DNA of 34,227 nt from Nitrospirae bacterium RIFCSPLOWO2_02_FULL_62_14 (GCA_001805245.1 MHEU01000023.1:55596-89822); one strand, 5' to 3'; counted from the first letter of the stretch, positions 9,145 through 18,773 are shown. Notes: a model not told the origin generated them from the sequence alone. A program made the numbers and translations.

Positions 9145-10361
9145 CGGGGAAAACCGTCACGGGATGCGCAATTACGAGCGCCGGCACGCCGCTCCATCAC
9201 GAAAACACTGACCCATGCGGCGCAGGCCAGCGCAGCGAACAGCAGGAATCCGGTCCGGTAGGTTCCTGTCACATCTTTCAGCGCGCCCAGCCACGCAGGC
9301 AGCAGAAATCCGCCCAATCCGCCGGCGGCGCCGATCATCCCGGACGCCAGCCCCATCTGCTTGGAATAGCGGTCGGACACGATCTGAAACACGACGCCGT
9401 TTCCGAATCCCATGCTGGCCACGGCCGCCACGAGCAAGGGCACCGCCCATGCGAATGGCGGAAGAGCGCTGACGACCGCGACGAGCACGGCCGTGGCCGG
9501 CAACAGCCACGCCAGCACGGCCCGTCCACCCGCCCGATCGGCGACATGTCCGCCCCACGGCCGGATCAGACTGCCGGCCAATCCGCAGAGCGCCGTGACC
9601 GAGCCTGCCGTGACGACGTCCAGTTCATAGTGGTCATGCAGAAAGATCGGCAGAAAACTGCACAGTCCGGCAAATCCGCCGAACGTCACTGCGTACAGAA
9701 AACACAACCAGTAACTGAACGGCTGCTTGAGCAGCCCCGCCACATGGTCCCATCTGCCTGCGTCGCGCCAGGCGGAAGAGCCGCCGATATCCCGGCGGAC
9801 CAGCATGCCGAACAGCGCCAGCGTCACGACGACCGGCACCGCCATCAGACCGAATACGCCATGCCAGCCGACGCTCTGCGCCAATCGCGGCGCAAAGAAT
9901 GCGGCCAGAACGATCCCGCTGTTGGCCGACGCCGCCACGCCCATCGCCAGCCCGTGATGTGCCGGCGGATAGGCGCGGTTGGCCAGCGGCAGCGAGACGG
10001 CAAAGCTGGCGCCGGCAATGCCGAGACACAGCCCCATCACCAGCAGTTCGTCGTAACTGGACACGCCCAGCCACCCCCACACCAACACCAGGCTTTCACC
10101 GGCCAGCAAGGCAAGCCCCGTCGGCTTCGGGCCGAACCAGTCGCTGCAGACCCCGGCGCCGATCCGCAACAGCGCGCCGCCGAGCAGCGGCATCGCCACC
10201 ACCAGGCCCTTTTGCGTGGCCGTGAGATGAAATTCGTCCGCGATGAAGACGCCGAGCGCCCCGACCAGCAGCCAGGCCATGAAGCTGACTTCGAAATGCA
10301 GCCATGCCGCGACCAGCGACGGCCAATGCCCGCTCCGTATGGCCCGCACAATGTCTTTCAC
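9141..10361 (-). CDS. NarK-like nitrate/nitrite transporter (MFS, NNP family)
   Basis: About 406 residues and 12 hydrophobic segments. The nitrate-nitrite porter signature regions are present: AVSLPLANRAYPPAHHGLAMG followed by NSGIVLAAFFAPRLA. The two substrate-contacting arginines of NarK have likely counterparts in GGALLRIGAG (Arg66) and GSLIRPWGG (Arg267). I place the start at GTG 10361 with GGGAGG four bases upstream; a longer frame to 10514 overlaps the divergent sigma gene and is not transporter-like. It probably exchanges or exports nitrite/nitrate across the inner membrane. The direction of transport cannot be told from the sequence. Confidence 0.85.
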   Translation of the reverse strand: MKDIVRAIRSGHWPSLVAAWLHFEVSFMAWLLVGALGVFIADEFHLTATQKGLVVAMPLLGGALLRIGAGVCSDWFGPKPTGLALLAGESLVLVWGWLGVSSYDELLVMGLCLGIAGASFAVSLPLANRAYPPAHHGLAMGVAASANSGIVLAAFFAPRLAQSVGWHGVFGLMAVPVVVTLALFGMLVRRDIGGSSAWRDAGRWDHVAGLLKQPFSYWLCFLYAVTFGGFAGLCSFLPIFLHDHYELDVVTAGSVTALCGLAGSLIRPWGGHVADRAGGRAVLAWLLPATAVLVAVVSALPPFAWAVPLLVAAVASMGFGNGVVFQIVSDRYSKQMGLASGMIGAAGGLGGFLLPAWLGALKDVTGTYRTGFLLFAALACAAWVSVFVMERRAGARNCASRDGFPR

Positions 10362-10412
10362 ACGGCCTCCCGCTTTATTGCCTGCACAGCCTAGCACAGG
10401 ATGCAACATGTT

Positions 10413-10441
10413 TTGTGCCGGCGCCACGTAACGTTTATAAT
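10413..10441 (+). promoter_or_regulatory. Promoter of the sigma factor gene
   Basis: TTGTGC (10413-10418), 17 bases, then a perfect TATAAT (10436-10441). The expected start of transcription, about 10448, is only four bases before the ATG at 10452, and no Shine-Dalgarno sequence is present. The mRNA is therefore predicted to be nearly leaderless. Confidence 0.6.
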
Positions 10442-10451
10442 CCTCGCACGT

Positions 10452-11456
10452 ATGGCACAACGCCTTCCAGAGCCTGATCCCGACGCCGTTGAAACGGACG
10501 ATGAACCGTCGCACCCGCTCACGCCGGAGCTCGCCGACAATTTAGTTGACGAGAAGCCCGCCCGTCCCGCCGGGAATCGCGCCGCGGCCGTATCCTCCAC
10601 GGCGGTCACGCCGATCACGACCCTGCAGCGGTATCTGGCCGAAGTGCGCCGCTACCCGTTTTTGTCGAAGGAGGAGGAGCTGGCGCTCTTCCGCGAATAC
10701 CAGACGAAGGACAGCCGCGAGGCGGCGGTCAAGCTGATCCTCTCGAACCTCCGCGTCTCCGTCTCGATTGCCGCGGAATACTTACATACCGGCGCCGACC
10801 ATATGGATTTGATCCAGGAAGGCAACGTCGGCCTGATGCAGGCGATCAAGAAGTTCGATCCGACGAAGAACGTCCGCTTTCACGCCTACGCAGCCTGGTG
10901 GGTGCGCGCCTACATCCTGCGTTATCTCCTGAACACCCACCGGCTGGTGAAAGTCGGCACGACCCAGGATCAGCGCAAGCTCTTTTACAATCTGCGCAAG
11001 GAAAAGGCCAAGCTCGAGCGGGAAGGATTTACGCCGGATGCGAAGCTCCTGGCCGACCGGCTCAACGTCAGCGAGCGCGACGTCGTGGAAATGGACCAGC
11101 GCATGGGGAGTTGGGAAGTGTCGCTTGACCAGCCCCTGAAGCAGGATAACGACGGCGGCACCCTGCTCGACATCCTTCCCGCGCAGGAGGCCCCGGCCGA
11201 CGAGCAACTGGCCAGTCTGCAGCTCCGCCGCCTGTTTCGGAAAAAACTGGCCGAATTCAGCAAGACGCTCCCCGAGCGCGACGAGGACATCCTCCGGAAC
11301 CGCATCCTGTCCGAGACACCGGTCACGCTGGAAGACCTGGGCCATAAATATGGCATTACCAAGGAACGCACCCGCCAACTGGAAGCCCGCCTGATCGACC
11401 GTCTCAGGGACTATATTAAAAAGGATGTGGCCGATTTCGATTACCTGCGATCGTAA
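10452..11456 (+). CDS. rpoH: RpoH-like (sigma-32 type) RNA polymerase sigma factor
   Basis: 334 residues. Region 2 includes DLIQEGNVGLMQAIKKFDP (119-137) and the AWWVRAYILRYLL helix. It is followed by QRKLFYNLRKEKAKL (174-188), the RpoH-box type sequence that separates heat-shock sigma factors from RpoD and RpoS. Region 4 with a helix-turn-helix (VTLEDLGHKYGITKERTRQLE) is near the C-terminus. An acidic, proline-rich extension of about 50 residues precedes region 1.2. The start at 10452 is chosen because the only good promoter lies immediately before it. groES-groEL directly downstream supports a heat-shock role. Confidence 0.85.
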   Translation: MAQRLPEPDPDAVETDDEPSHPLTPELADNLVDEKPARPAGNRAAAVSSTAVTPITTLQRYLAEVRRYPFLSKEEELALFREYQTKDSREAAVKLILSNLRVSVSIAAEYLHTGADHMDLIQEGNVGLMQAIKKFDPTKNVRFHAYAAWWVRAYILRYLLNTHRLVKVGTTQDQRKLFYNLRKEKAKLEREGFTPDAKLLADRLNVSERDVVEMDQRMGSWEVSLDQPLKQDNDGGTLLDILPAQEAPADEQLASLQLRRLFRKKLAEFSKTLPERDEDILRNRILSETPVTLEDLGHKYGITKERTRQLEARLIDRLRDYIKKDVADFDYLRS

Positions 11457-11533
11457 TATAAGCATATTAAAATCAACGACTTATATCGTTTAGGCAAAGC
11501 ACTCTTCCGGCAAAGAAAACCTCTGTTCTCCCC

Positions 11534-11569
11534 CTTGACTTGGACAGGATTAGCGCTATTTCCCCATCT
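11534..11569 (+). promoter_or_regulatory. Candidate groESL promoter(s)
   Basis: Two overlapping possibilities. CTTGGAC (11539-11545), 16 bases, then CCCCATCT (11562-11569) resembles a sigma-32 promoter, whose -10 consensus is CCCCATnT. TTGACT (11535-11540), 16 bases, then TATTTC (11557-11562) resembles a weak sigma-70 site. The CCCCATCT match beside an rpoH-like gene makes the heat-shock reading attractive. Confidence 0.45.
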
Positions 11570-11619
11570 GTTCTATGTGATAGCTTCGAGCGTTCAGAGC
11601 CAATCACAATCATAGAACA
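11569..11619. promoter_or_regulatory. Inverted repeat in the groES upstream region
   Basis: Perfect 9-base arms TGTTCTATG (11569-11577) and CATAGAACA (11611-11619), with TGA/TCA extending the pairing inside, lie between the candidate promoter and the strong AAGGAGGAG ribosome site (from about 11636). It could be an operator or a leader hairpin. It does not match CIRCE. Confidence 0.5.
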
Positions 11620-11651
11620 GTCAATAACCACCTGTAAGGAGGAGCAGCGTT

Positions 11652-11960
11652 ATGTCATCATCGGCAACGAAGGAGAAGAAAGAGTCCAAGGCTGCCAAGG
11701 GCTTCCATCCCCTCGGCGACCGCGTGTTTGTCACCTATACGGAAGAAATGGAACGGACCGCGGGCGGTATCTATGTGCCTGACTCCGCCAAGGAAAAGCC
11801 GCAGCGGGGCGTGGTGCAGGCGATCGGGAAAAAGGTCGAGCATGTCAAGGTCGGCGACCAGGTGCTCTTCGATAAATACTCTGGCAGCAAGCTGAAGATC
11901 GACGACGAAGAATGCCTCATCCTCAAGGAAGAGGATATCCTGGGCATCTTCGCTCACTAA
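11652..11960 (+). CDS. groES: Co-chaperonin GroES
   Basis: Lid of the GroEL folding chamber. 102 residues; the core starts at FHPLGDRVFV and includes the mobile loop region EEMERTAGGIYVPDSAKEKPQ and the C-terminal LKEEDILGIFAH. A lysine- and serine-rich extension of about 17 residues (MSSSATKEKKESKAAKG) precedes the usual N-terminus. The start is supported by AAGGAGGAG just upstream. groEL follows after 48 bases with its own AGGGAGG site. Confidence 0.95.
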   Translation: MSSSATKEKKESKAAKGFHPLGDRVFVTYTEEMERTAGGIYVPDSAKEKPQRGVVQAIGKKVEHVKVGDQVLFDKYSGSKLKIDDEECLILKEEDILGIFAH

Positions 11961-12008
11961 TCACCCACTCACATACGACACACTAGTTTTATTTAAGGGA
12001 GGACTCAC

Positions 12009-13652
<1,644 letters not shown>

Positions 13653-13690
13653 GAAGCGAGCAGCACGTAGCAAATAGCTGATAGCTTCGG

Positions 13691-13734
13691 AAAAGGGCCC
13701 GGAAACCCAATGCGGTTTCCGGGCCCTTTGCTTT
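13691..13734. terminator. Strong bidirectional Rho-independent terminator
   Basis: A perfect 16-base stem AAAGGGCCCGGAAACC (13691-13706) pairs with GGTTTCCGGGCCCTTT (13713-13728) around a 6-base loop, followed by GCTTTT on the plus strand. It ends groESL, and read the other way it can end the convergent glnE gene. Confidence 0.9.
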
Positions 13735-13752
13735 TCCGGTCAGGGCTGCCAG

Positions 13753-15471
13753 CTATTCGCTGTTCGCTACTCGCTTTTTTTGACTGCGGGCGGCCTTGAC
13801 GAGCGCGGATCGCGCCGGGGCGTTGAACAGATTTTTAAAAATGCGATGCACGTTCGCCGTGTGCCGGCGGTGGTCGGAGAGAAACTTCCGGCCTGCCGCC
13901 CTCCGATCGACCGGGTCATACCCGAGCCGGATGGCGCAACGCGCCAACTCGTCGGGTGATTCGGGCAGCGCGTGGGTCTGAAGATCGTGGACCATCTGCA
14001 ATTTGTGCTCGACGTCCCGCAGGAACACGTATGCCCGCTCAAGAGTTCGCCGGTCCGCGGACGAGAGCAGCCGGTGGCGGGCCATCCTCTCCAATGCCCC
14101 CAGCGTGCTGCGGTCCCGGAGATCCGGCAGCCTGCCGCCGAGAAGGATCTGCGCCGCCTGCACGATAAACTCGATCTCGCGGATACCGCCCCGCCCCAGC
14201 TTGACATTTCGGCGCTCCTGCCCCCGGTCGGCCATTTTCGCATCGATCATGTCCTTCACGGCTTTGATCTGGGCCAGAATCGCCTCCGGCGCATGTGCGT
14301 CCGTCCCGTCAAAAATAAACGGTTTGATCCGGCTCAAAAACGCCTCGCCGACTGAACGGTCGCCTGCCACCGGCCAGGCTTTGAGCAACGCCATCCGCTC
14401 CCACTGTTCGCCCCGCGTGCGATAGTACTGCGCGTAGCGGTCGAGCGACCGGGCCAACTGGCCGCTGGTGCCTTCGGCGCGGAGCCGCAGGTCCACCCGA
14501 AAGACATGGCCCTCCTGCGTCACATCCGCCAGGGTCTTCGTGACGGCACGCGCCAGACGTTCAAAATATTCCTCGTTGGAGATGCCGCGGCTCGAGTCCC
14601 TGGCGCCGGCACGGCCGGCTGGTGCCGTCGTGCCGCTGTCGGAGGCGTAGACAAACAGCAGGTCCACATCGGAGCTGAAATTGAGTTCGCCACCGCCGAG
14701 TTTTCCCATGGCAATGACGGCGAAGCCGGTCTCGACCAGCCGACCGCTGGAATCTTTATGTCTTGGCCTGCCGTATTCCTGGTTCAGCCCGGCGCCGGCA
14801 ATCTCGTAGGCGGCATGGATCAGCACGCAGGCCAGGTCCGTCAATGCTGCGGTCGTCTCCCTGACATCGGCCATCCGCAGTAAATCTCGAATGCCGATGC
14901 GCAGCATCTCGCGCCGCCGGAACCGCCGCAGCGCATCCAGCTGAAGCTCCGCCGCCTTGACGTTCCCCAGCATCATGCGCAGCGACGCCGCCAGCATGTC
15001 CCGCGACGGCCTGCGCGTCAGGACTTGTTGTTCCGCCAGCCAGTAGACCAGCAGCGGATCCCGGATCAATGTCTGGGCCATGGACGGACTGTTCCCGAAA
15101 ATCGTGCAGAGCAGATGCAGCATGCGCGGGTTGCCGCCGAGATAATCGAGAATCTGGCTCCGGTTGAGGCCGGCCTGCAGGAAACGCTCCCAGTGATTGA
15201 GGCCCTGATCCGGATCGGCGGTCCGGGCCAGCATGCCCAGGAGCTCGCCGAGAAATTTGGCCAGGAGCAGCCGCGTGCGGGGCTCGCCGGCCATGGACTG
15301 AAGATTGGCGTCGGCCAGCTTGAGGTCTGTCAGCCCGTAGGGCGCCAGCAGCCTGGCCACGCCGTCCGGCTTCAGGCCCGAAGCCAGCAGGAGCGGCGAC
15401 GGGTCATGCTTCCGGACGGCCGACCACCCCTTGCGGGATCGTCGCGGGCGGGAAGATGGAGCACGTGTCAT
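13753..15471 (-). CDS. GlnE-type adenylyltransferase, single-catalytic-domain half protein
   Basis: Resembles the N-terminal (adenylyl-removing) half of GlnE, which controls glutamine synthetase by adding or removing AMP. 572 residues against about 950 for whole GlnE. The nucleotidyltransferase motif GKLGGGELNFSSDVDLLF (256-273) has both aspartates (Asp268, Asp270), and a third acidic residue lies in FRVDLRLRAEG (Asp327). A PII-uridylyltransferase-type helical domain follows (NVKLGRGGIREIEFIVQA, 422-439). It ends after this domain with no second catalytic half. The rest may be supplied by the divergent gene at 16212. A perfect TATAAT ends 8 bases before the ATG, so the mRNA is probably nearly leaderless. 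Confidence 0.85.
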   Translation of the reverse strand: MTRAPSSRPRRSRKGWSAVRKHDPSPLLLASGLKPDGVARLLAPYGLTDLKLADANLQSMAGEPRTRLLLAKFLGELLGMLARTADPDQGLNHWERFLQAGLNRSQILDYLGGNPRMLHLLCTIFGNSPSMAQTLIRDPLLVYWLAEQQVLTRRPSRDMLAASLRMMLGNVKAAELQLDALRRFRRREMLRIGIRDLLRMADVRETTAALTDLACVLIHAAYEIAGAGLNQEYGRPRHKDSSGRLVETGFAVIAMGKLGGGELNFSSDVDLLFVYASDSGTTAPAGRAGARDSSRGISNEEYFERLARAVTKTLADVTQEGHVFRVDLRLRAEGTSGQLARSLDRYAQYYRTRGEQWERMALLKAWPVAGDRSVGEAFLSRIKPFIFDGTDAHAPEAILAQIKAVKDMIDAKMADRGQERRNVKLGRGGIREIEFIVQAAQILLGGRLPDLRDRSTLGALERMARHRLLSSADRRTLERAYVFLRDVEHKLQMVHDLQTHALPESPDELARCAIRLGYDPVDRRAAGRKFLSDHRRHTANVHRIFKNLFNAPARSALVKAARSQKKRVANSE

Positions 15472-15479
15472 GGCTCGGC

Positions 15480-15485
15480 ATTATA
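15480..15485 (-). promoter_or_regulatory. Minus-strand -10 box of the glnE half gene
   Basis: TATAAT reads on the minus strand at 15485-15480, eight bases before the ATG (15471). The -35 position (ATGAAT at 15508-15503) matches TTGACA only at TGA and falls within the terminal inverted repeat of the adjacent element. Confidence 0.45.
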
Positions 15486-15562
15486 CCGGTGCAGCCCGCA
15501 TTATTCATGGGGGTTCGTGACGAAACCGCTGAGACGCCGTGCGAGACGGGCGCGTGGAGCCT

Positions 15563-15593
15563 GGGGACTGGCTCCGCCGTTTGCGGCGGTGCC
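15563..15593. repeat. REP-like hairpin
   Basis: GGGGAC followed by the stem GGCTCCGCCG (15570-15579), loop TTTG, and CGGCGGTGCC (15584-15593), pairing 9 of 10. It shares the GGGGACTGGC head with the elements at 15892-15925 and 19643-19761. Confidence 0.7.
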
Positions 15594-15822
15594 TTGTATC
15601 TTAGTTCGGTGTTGGTTCACGATATGTCTTCAGGCAACCCAGACGTGACAGACCGATGGTGCCGAGGTCTTCAAAGACCGTGGGACAGCGCGGGTCATCA
15701 CGTCTACATTCTGAATAAGCCCGAACAGTTGCGTGGGCCATTGAGCCCGCATCGCAAGGCTGGGACACAGAATTGGGGAGCCTGGTTCTCTGGTCCGTCA
15801 GTTGTGGCATGCGTGCCTCTGA

Positions 15823-15846
15823 GCACGCAGGGGCGCCCCTGCGTGC
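15823..15846. repeat. Perfect 24-base palindrome
   Basis: The half GCACGCAGGGGC is followed at once by its exact reverse complement, with no loop. It lies inside the inverted-repeat-bounded segment, next to a short TTGACAGTCAA palindrome. It could be a cruciform-prone site or an element end. Confidence 0.75.
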
Positions 15847-15891
15847 TTGACAGTCAAGACAGTTGCTGTCCCCTTGCACGTGGCGCAGAAC

Positions 15892-15925
15892 GGGGACAGG
15901 CGCCAGGAAGAAGGGCGCCAGTCCC
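15892..15925. repeat. REP-like inverted pair
   Basis: GGGACAGGCGCC (15893-15904) and GGCGCCAGTCCC (15914-15925) pair at 11 of 12 positions around a 9-base loop. The heads GGGAC(A/T)GGC are the same as in the other REP-like elements of the window. Confidence 0.7.
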
Positions 15926-16199
15926 AGCAGGCTGTTGACCGACCGAGCAGCGAGCCCGCCATCCCTTGTTTGGCGTGTACCGCGCGCTTTTTATCGTCGT
16001 ATCGAAATGAATGCGCGCGGATAAAACCCTCAAGTGCTTTCTTTCTGAAGTTACGAGCGGAGAGGTCCTTTGCCTCCAGTGGGCTTAGATTCTGCCGCGT
16101 GCAACTGCGGTCAGCGTGTCGCAGCGGCGTATCGGCGGTTGCAGTAGAAGCCGTCATGAATAATGCGGGCTCACCTCGTACAATCACGCACGCTTTCGC

Positions 16200-16205
16200 T
16201 ATACT
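16200..16205 (+). promoter_or_regulatory. -10 box of the ACT-GlnE gene, predicting leaderless mRNA
   Basis: TATACT lies six bases before the ATG at 16212. Transcription starting seven bases after the box would begin on the A of the start codon. No Shine-Dalgarno sequence is present. The -35 position (CGTACA, 17-base spacing) is weak. Confidence 0.45.
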
Positions 16206-16211
16206 GGCGCC

Positions 16212-18473
16212 ATGGACCAGCAGGCGATACAGCGCGACGCCATCCTGAACAATCTTCTGGCGTCGGCCCCGGACCTTGCGCCGGACGTGGTGCGCGACTT
16301 CCTGTCCCGCATGGACGAGGAATACTTCCAACGGTTTCAGCCGGCCGACATCATCCGGCATCTCCAACTCGTCGAGCGCCTGACGCCCGATCATCCCTGC
16401 CACGTGTCCGTGACGGAACACGACGGCGGATGGTTGCTGGTCATCGTGGCCTACGACTATTTTTCAGAGTTCGCGGCCATCGCCGGTCTCCTCTCCAGCC
16501 ATCGCCTGGATATCCGCGAGGGCGCGCTCTACACCTACACGGATGCATCGGGCCAGGCCGGCCCGCGCCCCGCCGCTCCCGGAAGACGCGCCCCGACCCG
16601 TCCCGGCCTGTCACGGAAGAAAATCGTGGATGTGTTCCGTGTCCGTCCGCTCCCCGGCTCGACGTTCGGCCCTACGGAGCAGCGCGCGCTGGCCGGCGAG
16701 CTCGAGCAGGTCATCCGCCTGCTGGATGCCAGGCAATTTACCGATGCGCGCCGGTTCGTCAACCGCCGGCTGGTCGAAACGCTCGGCAAGGCGCGCGGAG
16801 CATTCCACGGCCTCCTGGCGCCCGTCCAGATCCGGTTCGATAACCAGGCCTCACCGACCAGCACCGCCATGGACATCCGTTCGACCGACACGCCGGCGTT
16901 CCTCTATGCCTTCGCCCTCGCGCTGTCGATGCGCGGGCTCTATATTCACCAGGCCCGCTTCGAGCATGTCGGGGATGAGTTGCACGACCGCTTTTTCGTC
17001 CGCGGCCGGCACGGCAGGAAAATCGAGAGCAAGGCCGAGCAGCAAGAACTGCTCGTCACCGCCACGCTCGCCAAACAGTTCACGCAGCACCTGATCTGGG
17101 CTCCCGATCCGACCAAGGCCCTGGAATCCTTCGATCAGTTCCTGGACCAGCTGTTCCGCGACGCCCGCGGAAAAAAAACGCTGGCCTTCCTTTCGAAAAA
17201 ATCGACGCTGCCGCTCCTCGCCCGCCTGCTCGGCACCAGCGAGTACCTCTGGGAGGATTTTGTCCGCCGGCAGCATGCCAACCTACTGCCGATCCTGGAT
17301 GCCCACCGCGACACGCCGCTCGTCCGCACCCGGCAGCAATTGGCGCTCGCGCTCCGCCGGCAACTGGCCCGCGCCGGCACCGACGAGCGGCGCCGGGCCA
17401 TCCTCAATCAGTTCAAGGATCAGGAACTGTTCCGCATCGACATGAAACATCTGTTGGACCAGAAGACCACGCTGCCCGATTTTTCACGCGCGCTGACCAA
17501 TCTGGCGGAAGCCATCCTGGAGCAGGCCGTGGCGGACTGCGCCGCCAGTCTCGTGCGCCGGCATGGCGTGCCCCGGCTCGACCGCCGGACGCCCTGCCCC
17601 TTTGCCGTCTTTGCCATGGGAAAGTTCGGCGGCCGGGAACTGGGGTACGCCTCCGACATCGAAGTCCTCTTCGTCTTCGGAGGACCCGGACGGACGTCAG
17701 GGCGGCAGCCTCTCGATCATAGCGAGTACTACGAACGCCTGGTCCATATGCTGCTGCAATGGATCGAAGCGAAGCAGGAGGGAATTTTCCGCCTGGATGT
17801 GAGACTGCGTCCGCATGGCGGGAAAGGCCTCCTGGCCAATACCCTGGATGAACTGCGCCGCTATTACAGCCCGTCCGGGCTTGCCGCCCCGTTTGAACGA
17901 CAGGCGTTGACCAAGCTCCGGTTCGTGTGCGGGGACCGTACGTTAGGCGGGCAGGTGGAGGCGCATCGCGATGCCTTCGTCTACAGCGGCCAGCCGTGGG
18001 ACCTGGCCGCCTCCCTCTCGTTGCGGCGGCAACAGATCAAGGAACTGGTGGAGCCCGGACAGATCAACGTGAAATACAGTCCCGGCGGCATCGTGGACAT
18101 CGAATACACTGCCCAATACCTGCAGGTATTGCATGGCCATGCCCTCCCCGATCTTCGCACCCCCAACACGCTGGAGGCAGTGGCGGCGGCGGAGCGTCAT
18201 CGGCTCCTGACGGCCCGCGAGGCCGGGGCTCTGCACGATGCCTATCTGTTCCTGCGAAGCCTGATCGACGCGCTGCGGATCGTCCGCGGCCATGCCAAGG
18301 CCCTGGTGCTCCCCGCCATCGGATCGGATGAGTTTATTTTTCTGGCCAGACGGATGGGCTACACGAAAGACGACTGGCAGGGAGAAGCGAACACGCTCGC
18401 CGGCGACGTGACGCGGCACATGGAGGAAGCTCGCACGATTTACGCAAACCGGTTCGCCCGGGACAACGGCTAG
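16212..18473 (+). CDS. ACT-ACT-GlnE-type nucleotidyltransferase fusion protein
   Basis: 753 residues. About 65-110 (HVSVTEHDGG, then LLVIVAYDYFSEFAAIAGLL) and about 205-270 (QIRFDNQASP, then DIRSTDTPAFLYAFALALSM, ending in FFVRGRHGRKI) resemble ACT domains; the second is very like the C-terminal ACT of GlnD. From about 440 the protein is GlnE-like: GKFGGRELGYASDIEVLFVF (471-489) with Asp482 and Glu484 where GlnE has DxD, Asp529 in FRLDVRLRPHG, then a helical PII-uridylyltransferase-type domain (GGIVDIEYTAQYLQ). Joining GlnD-type sensors to a GlnE-type catalyst suggests the adenylylating half of a split GlnE system that senses glutamine directly. That role is inferred. It is divergent from the other half gene. 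Confidence 0.75.
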   Translation: MDQQAIQRDAILNNLLASAPDLAPDVVRDFLSRMDEEYFQRFQPADIIRHLQLVERLTPDHPCHVSVTEHDGGWLLVIVAYDYFSEFAAIAGLLSSHRLDIREGALYTYTDASGQAGPRPAAPGRRAPTRPGLSRKKIVDVFRVRPLPGSTFGPTEQRALAGELEQVIRLLDARQFTDARRFVNRRLVETLGKARGAFHGLLAPVQIRFDNQASPTSTAMDIRSTDTPAFLYAFALALSMRGLYIHQARFEHVGDELHDRFFVRGRHGRKIESKAEQQELLVTATLAKQFTQHLIWAPDPTKALESFDQFLDQLFRDARGKKTLAFLSKKSTLPLLARLLGTSEYLWEDFVRRQHANLLPILDAHRDTPLVRTRQQLALALRRQLARAGTDERRRAILNQFKDQELFRIDMKHLLDQKTTLPDFSRALTNLAEAILEQAVADCAASLVRRHGVPRLDRRTPCPFAVFAMGKFGGRELGYASDIEVLFVFGGPGRTSGRQPLDHSEYYERLVHMLLQWIEAKQEGIFRLDVRLRPHGGKGLLANTLDELRRYYSPSGLAAPFERQALTKLRFVCGDRTLGGQVEAHRDAFVYSGQPWDLAASLSLRRQQIKELVEPGQINVKYSPGGIVDIEYTAQYLQVLHGHALPDLRTPNTLEAVAAAERHRLLTAREAGALHDAYLFLRSLIDALRIVRGHAKALVLPAIGSDEFIFLARRMGYTKDDWQGEANTLAGDVTRHMEEARTIYANRFARDNG

Positions 18474-18476
18474 GCG

Positions 18477-18773
18477 CTACGCCCGCATTTTCTCCAGGAT
18501 TTTATCCATTTCCTCCGCATCGAAGGCACGCAGGGTTTCCGTCCGGACGCTGCCTAGGGCGCCTCCGCTGAGCATGATCGCCGTGGCCGATGCCTCGTCC
18601 GGCGCCTCGAACACGATCAGGCCGTCATACCGCCCCAGCGTCCAATAGATCCCCTTGACCGACCCGCCGGCTTTCTTGATCGCCGCCTCGAACCGCTCGG
18701 ACCGCTTGGTCGTGTCCCTGACGTTTTTGATTCCCTGATCCGTCCAGTTGAACAAACACACGAACGTCGACAT
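18477..18773 (-). CDS. GYD-domain protein
   Basis: 98 residues matching the GYD domain family: MSTFVCLFNWTDQGIKNVRDT, then GGSVKGIYWTLGRYDGLIVFEAPDEASA. The fold is a small ferredoxin-like one of unknown biochemical role. GGAGG lies five bases before the ATG. It follows the CBS-domain gene by 22 bases on the same strand and is convergent with the ACT-GlnE gene, with only three bases between the stops. Confidence 0.85.
   Translation of the reverse strand: MSTFVCLFNWTDQGIKNVRDTTKRSERFEAAIKKAGGSVKGIYWTLGRYDGLIVFEAPDEASATAIMLSGGALGSVRTETLRAFDAEEMDKILEKMRA

Larger units (their letters stand above)
15493..16171. mobile_element. Segment bounded by terminal inverted repeats between the two glnE-like genes (relic or MITE-like)
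   Basis: The 740-base gap holds no gene I can support. AGCCCGCATTATTCATG at 15493-15509 and its exact complement at 16155-16171 face each other. The match continues inward with mismatches for about 40 bases (ACCGCTGAGACGCCG against ACCGCCGATACGCCG, then TGCGAGACG against TGCGACACG). This is the layout of an insertion element of about 680 bases that has lost its transposase. The interior contains two REP-like hairpins and a perfect palindrome. I see no clean target duplication; similarity between the flanks continues a few bases beyond the arms. Confidence 0.65.

Noticed and set aside
10362-10514. N-terminal extension of the NarK-like transporter to 10514
   Set aside because: The extra residues are not hydrophobic or conserved in type, overlap the divergent sigma gene and its promoter, and a GTG with GGGAGG lies at 10361.
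11490-11520. AGCACTC upstream of groES as a CIRCE operator
   Set aside because: Only one half-site is present; no GAGTGCT follows at the required 9-base spacing.
15456-15938. 160-codon plus-strand frame in the same spacer
   Set aside because: It overlaps the start of the glnE half gene, runs through REP hairpins and the palindrome, and has no ribosome site or recognisable protein.
15798-16421. 207-codon minus-strand frame across the glnE spacer and into the ACT-GlnE gene
   Set aside because: It overlaps the start of a well-supported gene, crosses REP-like hairpins and an inverted repeat, and its translation resembles no family.
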